From Limnomonas spitsbergensis (Eukaryota; Chlorophyta; Chlorophyceae; Chlamydomonadales): DNA of 64,000 nucleotides. The DNA lies in contig JAYJMM010000062.1 in assembly GCA_037349105.1 (NCBI GenBank), forward strand, positions 647,001-711,000. Direction: 5' to 3'. This document shows, piece after piece, positions 23,045-34,200 of the stretch. Numbering within the stretch: position 1 is the stretch's first letter; each line of letters opens with the position of its first letter. Made by a program: the position numbers and the translations under genes. The notes beneath the pieces are model-generated. The model was given only the letters and a program-made list of their open reading frames with translations. It searched no databases and was not told the DNA's origin.

Positions 23045-26000
23045 CTAGTTAAAAACGAATGACCTGAATGACTCCTCTTCGCTGGCGGCTGCTGTGTGTA
23101 CCTCCCTGCCTCCTACTCCTCCAACCACAGCTGAGCGGTGTGGAGAGGTCGCAGCTTGACCAGCTGTTGCACCCCCCGGCAGGTCCTCACCACCGCCATC
23201 CCCTCGTAACGCACAGCCGCTGTTCCCGCAGCCTGACCCGGCGCTGCCATTCTCGCCGCTGCCCGCTGTTCGCACGATGTTCCAGGCAAAGCTGTACTCG
23301 CCCTCGCCCTCGTCCGCCCAGGCAGCCTCTGGGCCCCCAGGCGGGCCCCTCTGAGATTCATCAGCTCCGGATCCTGTCCCGTCGGGTCCAGATCCTTTCT
23401 GCTCCCCGAGCACCAGGCAGTCCCCCAGCCAGAGTGAAGCTGTGACTGGGCAACCCCCGCGACTACCAGGAAGCAGCATTGCAGTGTTAAGGATAGATTC
23501 AATTAGGGGAGCGGGCAGCCGAGGCACTGCAGGTGGGGCAGGGAGGCGGGGAGCTGCCAGCAGGGTGGACACCCGGGGAGCAGCCAGCAGGGTGAAGAGA
23601 CTGGGCGTAAGGGGCGGGGCAATAACCTGCACCTGGGGGATAGCACTTGCTCGATAAGTTGGAGAGGACTCTGAGACAGAGATGCCCACGTGATGGCGTG
23701 GAGCCAGAGCAGAGACAGGAGCCAAGGAGGCAGCCGGCCACCTGTCCTGCGGCGCTGACACTGAACTCCCAGAAATGGCGGGTGCTTTGGACACAGCCAG
23801 TAGCTCCAATGCAGCATTCACCTTAGCAGAAGTGGGTGTCAAAGACTGGGCTGGCGGCTGGGCCCTGCTGTCATCATTGGGGCTGCCTAGGTGGACCATC
23901 CCTGACAGGGAGATTGGCAAGGGAGAAAAGAGGAGTGGGGAGGGGAGAGTGGGTAGGGTGGTGTAAGGAGTGGAGGGGTCATGATGTGTGGTAAGGATCT
24001 CTTTGAAAACTGCTTAAAACAAGTTACAAATAATTGATCATATTGGAGACAGTGCTGTTACGGTATTGTAAAAAACAGTCACTGGGTGTTTAAGTTGAAA
24101 TATCTGGTACGAAAACAATAGGCTCAGTCAAGCTTCAAGGTATTTTAGTTAGCGACAGACCACCAGGCGGCCACCTCTGGGCTAATGAGGACCAAACCTT
24201 GACCGGCCTATGGCTGGTGGCCAGAGCAGCAGGCTCCTCCCTGCACCCGCCCCCCTCAGCCATAGGCCATGATGCAGCTGCAGTGTAGCTCGAAGTGCAC
24301 AAAATAAAAAGAGTGCCCCTCACCAGCATCCACTAGGCTCTCTGAATCTGCCGCTTCCGCTCCTTTTTCCGCCTCTGCTGCGGAGCTGAGTGGCGCTTTC
24401 TTCAGCTCTGAGCTGTGGATGGGCCTGTGGCATGTCGGCTGCTTAGACTTCCCGAAGCCGCTGCTGTTTCTCCAACCGGCGCCTGCAGGCAGCTTGGAGA
24501 GGCGCACCAGCAACCTGTCGATGGCCAAAGCCGCGATGCCCTCCATCTGCGCCATGCTGCGCCGGCTGCTGGCCCGCTCTGCGACCGCTACTCTCTGTAT
24601 CTCCTCGAGACTGCACACCTCCTCCATGAGACGGAACAAAGCGCCGGAAAGCAGCGGGCAGCCTAGGCAGCTGCCGGCTCGGCCGCTGCTCCTGCTGCTG
24701 CTCTCCGCGTCTCTGCTGTTGCCGTTGCCGCTGCTGCTGGCCTCGAGAGGAGACAGGCCCCTGACCCCAGGAACATTTACTCTGTCTGATGGCGACGGCT
24801 GGCTGAGACCGTCAGAAGCAAATCTCCAGAGCAGCCTTTGTAATGCATACCCGTGCGCACAGTCCGTCGTCGCCGCTTCTTCCTCCTCCTCGTTGATACG
24901 GCTGCCAGTCTGCGGATCCGGATCCGGATGCTGGGCACGATCCCGGATCAGCAGCGATGTTGCTTGCTGGCAGTTGGCGACGGCCGAGGTGGAAGGTGCC
25001 CGGAAACTGCTTGTGGGACGAACAAGCGCCTGGCAAAGCGGTTTGCCTTGAGAGGACAATGGTGCTCCATCCACATGCAGGGGCAGGCCCACGTACATGT
25101 ACCCGGTTCCGCCCAGCTCAGCCGCAAATATATCTGAAGTAACAGAGTGTGAGGATACATAGGTTGATGATACAAGAGGTGATGCTGCAGGGGGTGAGGA
25201 TATAAGAGGTGTGGAAAACTGGTCTATATGGTCAGTGCCCTGGGTGGGACGATCGGAGTCTTATTTGATGATACCTACATGGTACGCATCTTAGTATGGC
25301 TGTCAAAGTACTGACCTCCTTGAACGTATTATTGTTTATTCATGGAGATCATCCTCACCTGATAGCCCCCGCTCCAATTCGCACCCGTCGCCCTCCTTCG
25401 CCGCAGTTGTCCTCGAGGCAAGCACCTGCATGAGGGCCGCAGCGTGGGAAGAGATGCACGGCTGTGAGGAAGAGAAGTCCTGCCGGCTGCCGCCACCGCC
25501 ACTACTGCCACCGATGCAACGAGCAAAGCCCGAATGCCGGGTAAACGAATTACTGTTGCTGCCCGCTGCAGCAAAGCTTGCAGTCCGAAGCACCGGCGGC
25601 AGCGGCAGCATCGGCTGCAAGTTCGGCATAGAACCCACGGATCGTTGCGGAAGGTGCTGTTGCATGTACTGCTGACTAGCTGCTGTACCGCAGCCCTGTA
25701 CTGCGGCCGCCATGACAAGCGCGCTGCCAGACCTGACCGCTGCACATGCATCGACGCTGCTGCCACAGGCATCGGTGAATGAGCCAGCGCCCGATGACGA
25801 GCGGTCACTAAAGAAGAGCGAGCGGCCACCCAGTAGCTGCTGCTGCCCACTGCTGCAGCTGTCGCTCCTTTGCGCCTGCGCCTGCATGTCCGTCGATTGT
25901 GAGCAGACCGACAGTCGGTCGGTGGAGAACCGGTCCTGAGCAAACAAAGACATGCTGTCGGCCAGCACCGAGCTTGAGCCATGCTCCATGCAGGATGAGG

Positions 26001-26769
26001 AGGACTCATCATGCCAGCCGCTGCCGCCGCCTGTGAAGGCCGAAGAAGATCCAGAGTGCAGAGCAGGGCCTGCATGGGTGCCGGAATACAGAGCGGGCGC
26101 GTCCAATGGGCCCTTCAAACTCCCGGCTCTGGAGCAGCTGAAGACGACGTGGTCTGTGGCTGAGGGGATCTGCTGCATCTGCTGCCCGGCCGCCACCGCT
26201 TTATCGGCCGGGTGCGAGCGTGCAACGAGGCCGCTGCGGCTCATGACAGACGGCGACAGTGCGGCCGCCGCGGATAACAGCGCGGAAGAGCAGGGAACAG
26301 CAGGGAGCAGCAGTAGCTGGCCTTGGGCCTTCAGTGATAAGGAGTTGCCATCCCCCTCGTCGTAGGTCTCAGATTCCAGCAAGGGCGGCTGGGACGTTGC
26401 GGCGGAGGTGGAGGGGGCCTGCCGCTCTGAGGGAGCTGGGCACCAGTGCCACTCCTGAATCAGGGGCGAGGGGGGTGGCGGCTCCTCGGCAGGAGCACCA
26501 CGAACAGGCTTTCCTGCTCTGATGTAACAAGTGTCAGTGGGAGGGCTGCTAGTGCTGCTGATGCCTCTGGAAGCAGCGGCGGCAGGGTTGCTCCTCCAGT
26601 AGTCCATTTCCCACGAGCCACTACCATTGGGAGCGTCGTGCGCGGGCAGCTCGCAGCGGCCGCAGCCGCGGCTGCTGGGTAGGAGGTGATGCTGGCTGCG
26701 GCAGCTGCTGCTAGCGGGGGGATACGGCAGGTTGCTGCTGGATGCGTCGGCCTGACGCTTTGCAGACAT
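23045..26769 (-). CDS. Large low-complexity protein of unknown function
   Basis: Three exons join with matching phases: 26769-25359 (ends in phase 1 at AG|GTGAGG), 25133-24324 (phase 1 to 1) and 23901-23045. Together they give 3,078 nt, or 1,025 aa and TAG. Exon 1 is rich in Ser, Gly, Ala and Gln. Exon 2 opens with DIFAAELGGTGYMYVGLPLH and later has an ordered, likely helical stretch with LMEEVCSLEEIQRVAVAERA and AIDRLLVRLSKLPAG. Exon 3 is rich in Ala, Pro and Ser. I recognise no domain. The ATG at 26769 may not be the true start: the frame stays open upstream through DCITLDLSCQDC to a possible acceptor (CTCAAACAG) near 26804, so a further 5' exon is possible. Confidence 0.65.
24140..24250. 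repeat. Dispersed repeat copy A (pair with 30430-30530)
   Basis: GGCCACCT, GAGGACCAAACCTTGACCGG, and TGGCCAGAGCA in order match the stretch near 30450-30515 (GGCCACCT, GAGACCAAACCATGACCGG, CGGCTAGAGCA). This copy lies in the last intron of the unknown large gene. Confidence 0.6.
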
Positions 26770-27770
26770 GCAGTCTTGACAGGAGAGGTCCAGGGTGATG
26801 CAGTCTCTGTTTGAGGATCAGAGATCCCTGGAGGTCATCACAATAGCAGGGTGGAAATTGTGGATTAGGTCCTCACTGGATTCAGAAAGAAAGGAAAAGG
26901 TAAGAATGCTGCACCCCTCCGAGCCTCTTGTTTTCACTGGCTCAGGCGTCCACAGGGTTAAGGTATCCGCACTGGGTGGCAAATGGATTGATTTTACACA
27001 CGAGGCATTGATCATGGCTGCCGCCTGTTCCGTGTTGCATTTTTTCCACCGCGCGTGCTATGAAAGAACTAGCAGCAGGAGGGGAAACTTAGGGCTTAAA
27101 AGTGCAGCTTGGACAGAGGCGGCGTCCGCTCCGGGTACCCCTGGTCAGCACCCATGCAGGCATCGCATGCCTCAAATAGGCTCTTTCATCGTGTCAAGCA
27201 TGGGGCATACACCTGTGATATGTACCATGCATGCGCCATGCATGTGTTTTAACAGGTGAAACAAAAAGTTTGGTACGCTCCACATGGGCTGAAGAAAATG
27301 ATCGTCAAAGGCATAATTTAGCTGTTGTTTCAGCGCAACCACCCAATAGCCTTCACTTTTGGCCTTCACTGTGTGTCCCAGGCAGTGCAAACCGGAGGGA
27401 TGATCATGAACATGAGTACATGACAGGCCAGCCCCATGACCCAACTCTTCTCATCACTTACCTAGTTGTATGGAATTCTTGCACTGTAGGGGACCCGTCA
27501 AAGACGGTTATAGAGGCCTAGATTGATTGAAGCTTGACCTGATATGCTGCGAGGTATACCGCCAGGTATAGGTAGGTCCCGCAGACGAGGCGCTGAACTG
27601 AGCGGAACAGATCGAGTTAGGCAGGGACACAGCCTGGACGAGTGACGATGCGTAAATAAATATCTCGAAACGTGACTTGGGAAGATATTGAGCGTCGCCT
27701 ACTGACGATTGGGCATAGAGCGTGTGGGAAGTAAGCACACAGTAGGTGGCAGGAGAATGGGAAGAAGTCG

Positions 27771-27773
<3 letters not shown>

Positions 27774-27861
<88 letters not shown>
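27774..27861. repeat. Compound (GT)n-(GA)n microsatellite
   Basis: About 20 GT dinucleotides, interrupted once, run straight into about 20 GA dinucleotides. They are followed by a G-rich tract. Confidence 0.98.
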
Positions 27862-27863
<2 letters not shown>

Positions 27864-29144
27864 GGGGGGAGGGGGGGTGGTTGGTAGGAACTATATCCGC
27901 ACCCTTATTTGTTTTCCTGCGATTTCACACGTGATTGTGAATACAGAAAACAAGATTGTTGAAGCACCGTCTTGCCCGAAAAAGGTTTCTTGGGAACCAG
28001 AGTTGGGGACCGTCTGACCCGCTTGTTGGCATGTGCCGCATGGTGCCATACATGGCACCTAACGTGCCCCGCGGGTTGCAAATCGCAATATCTTGCTCAT
28101 GTCTTCACATGCGAATGCAGTCTCACAAACTGTGCGTCCTGCCGAACCCCGCCCCTTGACGTGACGTATGACGCATACGCAGTCAGTCAGTCAGTCAGTC
28201 CGTCAGCCCGATGTTTCTGGAACTGATGTCTGTATGTGTCTTGCTCTGCTTTATTAAAAGCACCTGACATGGTGCGGTGCTGCATAAAAATGCAAAGCTA
28301 TGCTTGGAAAACTGGATTCCTAGCGTTGGGCTTCGTTGGCATGGCATGCAAACTGCGCTGTGGGCTTAACTTTGGAGCGCTGTATCTTTTGCGTTGGTAA
28401 CCCATTCATAAAGTCGGGTTCGTGCTTCAATCATACATACACCACGTGCTCGACTTCCCCCTGTTTAGCCCCGTACGTCTTCCCCTCCCAGCACCTGCGT
28501 CCTGCGAGCTGTATTCTGCTCTTCCTCCGACGTTCCTTATCTTACCGGCCACTGCGTCCCAACCCTCGAGCTCGCGTTGGCCTCGACACGTCTTTGCAAC
28601 TCGATATGCCACGTTCTCTTCATCAGCCCACTCGCTTTCAGTTCGCGGATTCCGTTGTGTTGCTGGGCCTGCCCAAGCTCAAATAAAAAACACGGTGATT
28701 GATGGGACTAGTACGGGCGTCAACCGCTGGCGCAAACCCAGAGCATTATGGTGCGTAATCAATATATTTCCTTGATACAGTCATTGCAGTTCGCCAATGG
28801 CTGCTTTTCATTTGGCGTCGACGCCGCGCTGACATGACACATTTTACGTGACGCATCAATATACTACGTTTCGCCTGAGTGGTATCACGTAGCAATCTGG
28901 TGTCGTGACCGCCATTGCGCACCCACCCAATAGCCTGCGAAATGAACAAACGCGCGAACCGAAAGAACAGCGAATACATAATAGTAATACAATAATACAA
29001 TATACAGGTGAGTGTCGTAAGGGACAGCGTTAGATTCTTCATGGCAACGAGTAGTTGGAGGTATAGATAGAACTAAAGTTAAGGAAGCTGTGATTTGAAG
29101 ATTAGGGCGCGGTATGTAGACCGCAGCGAGCAATGCCGACAAAT

Positions 29145-29285
29145 CGTGATGAAACTTGCGAAACCAGCCAACCTTGCGAAACCAGCGAACTGAAACTGGT
29201 GGTCCGAGGCCGGTTTCAGTTGGCGTGGTTTCGCCGAACTGAACTGAACTGAAACCATGCGAAACCACGCGAAACCACGCAAAAC
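29145..29285. repeat. GCGAAACCA repeats forming inverted arms
   Basis: GCGAAACCA or CGAAACCACG occurs five times directly, and GTGGTTTCGCC occurs once in reverse. AACTGAAACTGG at ~29187 and CCGGTTTCAGTT at ~29209 form a near-perfect 12-bp inverted pair around a 10-bp loop. A hairpin or an eroded fold-back element is likely. Confidence 0.6.
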
Positions 29286-29355
29286 CGATGGATGTGAATC
29301 AGGTGTGAATCCGCTCTTACCAAGTCTAGCTGGTCGTCACAGCTAGTGTCAGCCC

Positions 29356-31188
29356 ATGTGGTCTACAAGTCTGCTGCATGGCTGGGGAAAGCAGCATGGC
29401 TGCTGCTCTGGCCCGACTAGTCCACCCATGCAACAGACATGCTGGCCACCTGCATTAACGTTATCCCCTCCTAACGTTGCTTATCGATTGGGTGACGGCC
29501 GGCAGCATCGCCGCCACTACAAAGCTAATACCATCAACAGGTCATTATTAATCACAGTGTCCGCCTCTCAGCCGTCAGCATCATTCTCCCAGGACGGCCC
29601 GCCGCAACAGCCGCAACAGGCACCACAGCCACAGCAGCCGATTTGCAATACCCAGCCGCAGCAGGGAGGACGGCATCCAGACACGCAGCCGCCCGCTTGG
29701 TCACTCATGGGACGTGTCGTGAGGGAGGATCGTCTGCCTCCATTGGGACGGGACCAACAGGCCAGCCTGATCAGGTATCATAGGCCGCTCGAAAGGCATC
29801 ATGCATGGCCTCTCGCATGACCGCCTGCATGGACGCTCATATGTCAGGTTAATTGGTAGGATGGGCTGCCTTCACTGGGAAGGACCTACAAGCCAGCCTG
29901 ATCAGGCATCACATGAGTCATGCGTGATATCGTGCATGGCCTTCTGCATGGAATATTCATGGCTGTTCATCCTGCTTACAGAGTTACAGGTCTCTTTAAA
30001 GGCCATGCATAGCCTCGTGGTCTGATTATGTTTCGCTAGTACAGTGCCTGTTTGGAATGCCTGAGATGCATGTTTTGACCATGCATGCCGTCATGCATGG
30101 CCTCTCATATGCCCTCTACGATGGCTTCTAGCATGGCCTGATGCATGGCCTCATGCATGGCCTGATTTATGGCCTTTTGATTGTTTTTTCACTGTTTATC
30201 ATGAAATCCACCGGTGGTTATCTTCCCTGACTTTGCTACCACAGATTTGCCACACAAGGAAAAGCTGAGGGGCTCGGAATCGCTGCTGATGAATTTGAGA
30301 CCATGCTTCTGGTGAGAGGGCAAAAATTGTGTCTTACGAGGGGCATGGGAGTGAGTACTCCTTGCTTAACCGCCGCTTTCTTATGAGGTGGCGGTAAGTA
30401 TCTCCTTTCAGGCAGTGCTCTTTGTGGCATGCACCTGGGGGCGGCTGGGCCACCTGCACTGGGCAGTGGAGACCAAACCATGACCGGACGACGGATGGCG
30501 GCTAGAGCACCTGGGCATGCTGCACGAGGAGTCTTTGCTGGCTGGCTGGGATGTAGCTGAAATGTAGACAAAGGTCACTATAAACGACCCTGGTTCAAGG
30601 CTTCCCCGCCACTGTATTTGAGGTGGGTCTGCCTGCAATCAATCTAAGCGGCACATTATTTCCAGAACCGACTTTGTGTTCCTTGCCGTCGCATCAGGTC
30701 TGCTCCAGCTACACCCTGAACCCTGCACCCTAACTCTCCCTGTTATCTCCTCTCACGCTTTTGTCACTGATGATGGGCATGTACATTTATGGCAACCATT
30801 ATTTCATTAACCATCGACCATTCACCGTACACCATGCACCATGCACCATGCACCATGCAAACCCTGCTCCCTATGCCATGACCTTTTATTACTGCTTTTG
30901 AAATGGACATTGATATTAAATCTAAACCATGACCTACCACCATACAACCTGCCCCTCATGCCAGGCCCTTTGATCACTGCTATTGGAATGAACATTTATA
31001 TATACCCTAAAACATGCCCCCCCCCCCTCCCCCCTGCCCCCTATGCCAGGTCCTTCTATCACTGCTGCCAGACATCACGGATCGGATCCAGACCTTGAAG
31101 CCGGACCTGTTGCTGGAGTTATGTATGGACACACAGGGTGTGGCAAGCAGGCTGGTGAGCATGTGTGTGTGGGGGAGAGAGTGGTGTT

Positions 31189-31240
<52 letters not shown>

Positions 31241-34200
31241 TGGTGTTTGTGTGTGTATGTATATGTGTGTGTGTGGGGGGGGGGGCTGTGTCTTACTGTG
31301 TGTTGCCGTACGGGAAATATTTCCCTTAAAATTCCCGTGACGCGGGGGAAATGAAGAATGTCAGAGTCGCCAAGGTCGATCAGACACGCTACGAAACAAT
31401 GCATTTCCCACATTCGATGCATTTCGAAGCTCCCAGCTGATCGAACTGTACAGCGCACAAGTCAAACCCAGCGGACAGACTCAGAACCAGACCTTTTGCG
31501 GGCCCAGTACGCCCTGCGACGAGCTAAACTAATTTTTCTTCTTGAAAACGATTTTTTAATGTATCGCGTGAGCGCTGCACTGGGCCAGTATCTCGACAGC
31601 CACCGTGCCAATATGGTCGACATCGCATGGCGCCATCATCGTCATTTCGACCAGATAAGCCTGGGTATTTCGAACATGCTCGTGAGAATGCGCATGTCTG
31701 CCCTACTGTTATATCGAAAGCTCTCCCATTACCTGCCTAATACTCCCCCATGTCATGCCTCATACTCCGCCATGTCATGCCTCATACTCTGCCGTTGCAT
31801 GCCCTGTCTCCTACTCCCCCATTGCATGCCATGCATCCTCTCTCATGCCAAGCACCATCCTTGATGCTCAAACCCCTTCCCTCTTTTCACATCCTCCTCC
31901 ATGCATATCCATCCCCTCTCTCACGATATGCATCCTCCTCCATGCCTACCCCCCCCCCCCCCTCCCCCATGCCCAGCCTCCTCCCTCATGCCATGTCTCC
32001 TCTACCTCCATGCCCAGCCTCCTCCACCCCCATGTCCAGCCTCCTCCCTCATGCCATGTCTCCTCTACCTCCATGCCCAGCCTCCTCCACCCCCATGTCC
32101 AGCATCCTCCCTCATGCCCAACCCTCCTCCACCCCCATGCCCAGCCTCCCTCACCCACATGCCCTGCATCCTCCCTCATGCCCAACCCTCCTCCACCCTG
32201 CATGCCCAACCTCCTCCACCCCCATGCCCAGCCTCCTCCCTCATGCCATGCCTCCTCTACCCCCATGCCCAGCCTCCTCCACCCCCATGTCCAGCATCCT
32301 CCCTGATGCCATGCCTCCTCTACCCCCATGCCCAGCCTCCTCCACCCACATGCCCTGCATCCTCCCTCATGCCCAACCCTCCTCCACCCTGCATGCCCAA
32401 CCTCCTCCACCCCTCATGCCCATCATCATGTCCAGCCTCCTCCACCCCCATGTCTAGCAACATGTCCAGCCTCCTCCACTACTCATGCCCAGCATCATGC
32501 CCAGCCTCCTCCACCCCTCATGCTCAGCATCATACCCATCTTCCTCCACCCCTCATGCCCAGCATCATGCCCATCTTCCTCCACCCCTCATGCCCAGCAA
32601 CATGCATGCCCATCCCTGATGCCATGCTTCTTCGCACCTCATGCCATGCCTGCCCATCCCTGATGTCATGCCTCTTCACACCTCACGCCATGCCTGCCCT
32701 TCCCTGATGCCATACCTCTTCATACCTCACGCCATGTCCATTCATACCTCATGCCATGCCTGCCCATCCCTGATGCCATGCTTCTTCACACTTCACACCA
32801 TGCATGCCCATCCATGATGCCATACTTCTTCACACCTCACACCATGCCTGCCCACCCCTGATGCCATGCCTCTTCACACATCACACCATGCCTGCCCATC
32901 CCTTATGCCATACCTCTTTATACCTTATGCCATGCCTGCCTATCCCTGATGCTATCCCTCTTCACACCTCACGCCATGCCTCTTCACACCTCACGCCATG
33001 CCTCTTCATACCTCATGCCATGCCTCTTCATACCTCATGCCATGCTTGCCTATCCCTGATGCAATGCCTCTTCAGTTCTCACGACATGCCCGTGCCCAGC
33101 AACATGCATGCCCATCCCTCATGCCCATCAACATGCATGCCTATCCCTGATGCCCTGCCTCTTCATAACCTCACGCCATGCCTGCCCATCCCTGATGCCA
33201 TGCCTCTTCGTACCTCACGCCATGCTTCTTCACACCTCATGCCCTGCTTGCCCATCCTTGATGCCATGCCTCTTCAGTTCTCACGCCATGCTGGTGTGCT
33301 CTGACAGTGCAATTCACTTGTTTGAATAATGTAGCTTGATTTCGTGCTTGTTAGTCAAATCCATTATTCCTCCCACCAGTGGACAAGCACTGCCGTTACC
33401 ATCAGTGGCATGGATGGTACTGGCAAAGTTTCCGAATGCTTTTTGTAAACATATTATTGCTTATGGTGCAGTAAGAGCTACTCAGGTAGTGAGCAACGGT
33501 GATTCGTCACAGGAATTCTGGGACGCAGGGCGGGAAATCTATTTGGTGACATTTTAACCCGATCCGGCCTGGATGGCATTTCCCTCCCTTTCTTTTCTCT
33601 TTTGACCTATCTTTTCCCTCTCCCTCTCCTCCCCTTCCCCAACACACGCGCATTTTTTCCCTGTTTAGGGCCCAACACACAGTAAGAAAAAACCCGGGTG
33701 GGGCTGTGTGTGTGTGTGCGTGTGTGTGTGTGTGCGCGTGCGCGTGCGCGTGTACATGTATGTATGTGTGTGTTTGTGTGTGGTGTGAGCGGAGCGTGTG
33801 CATGCATGTGAGTGTGAGCGAGCAGGTTGGTAGGTGTGGGTGGTGTTGGGTTAAGTGTCAATCCTGTTGCTTGGCTGTGTGGAAATGCGAAGGGTGTGTT
33901 TGGCGGCCAGCTGTGTGCAGAGGCACACCTGGAGCGACCTGTGGAGGGATGTGGAGGGGAAAGTGGGACCACCAGGTTGGTGGGTGGATGTGGTGGGAGA
34001 GGGGGTGCAACATGCTGGTGGGTGGGTGGATGGGAGAGTGTGTGATCAAACAGGTGTGTGGTTGGGGGTGGGTAGGGGTATGTGTGTGGATGTGTGTGTG
34101 GATGCTTGGGAGGGTGTGTGGTTGAGGGAGGTAGAAAATGGGTCTGCTTGGGGTAAGTTTGTGGGGATCATATTTGTTGGTATGTAGGTAGGTGCACATT

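Larger units (their letters stand above)
26810..29355. other. Intergenic region with microsatellites
   Basis: No gene is recognised on either strand. The frames at 27172-27444 (minus) and 28336-28686 (plus) have no familiar content. The region holds the GT/GA microsatellite, a short CAGT repeat (28179-28200) and the GCGAAACCA inverted-repeat cluster, each listed where notable. Confidence 0.4.

Noticed and set aside
31750..32707. Plus-strand Pro/Cys-rich frames of up to 268 codons
   Set aside because: They arise from the ~22-bp C-rich minisatellite; three overlapping frames are equally open.
33384..33483. Possible extra exon of the PxLL gene (ALPLPSVAWMVLAKFPNAFC)
   Set aside because: The residues fit the repeat loosely and a donor CAG|GTAGTG follows, but no acceptor gives a phase compatible with the exon at 31050-31154. 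Exons 31154 and 37616 join in phase without it.
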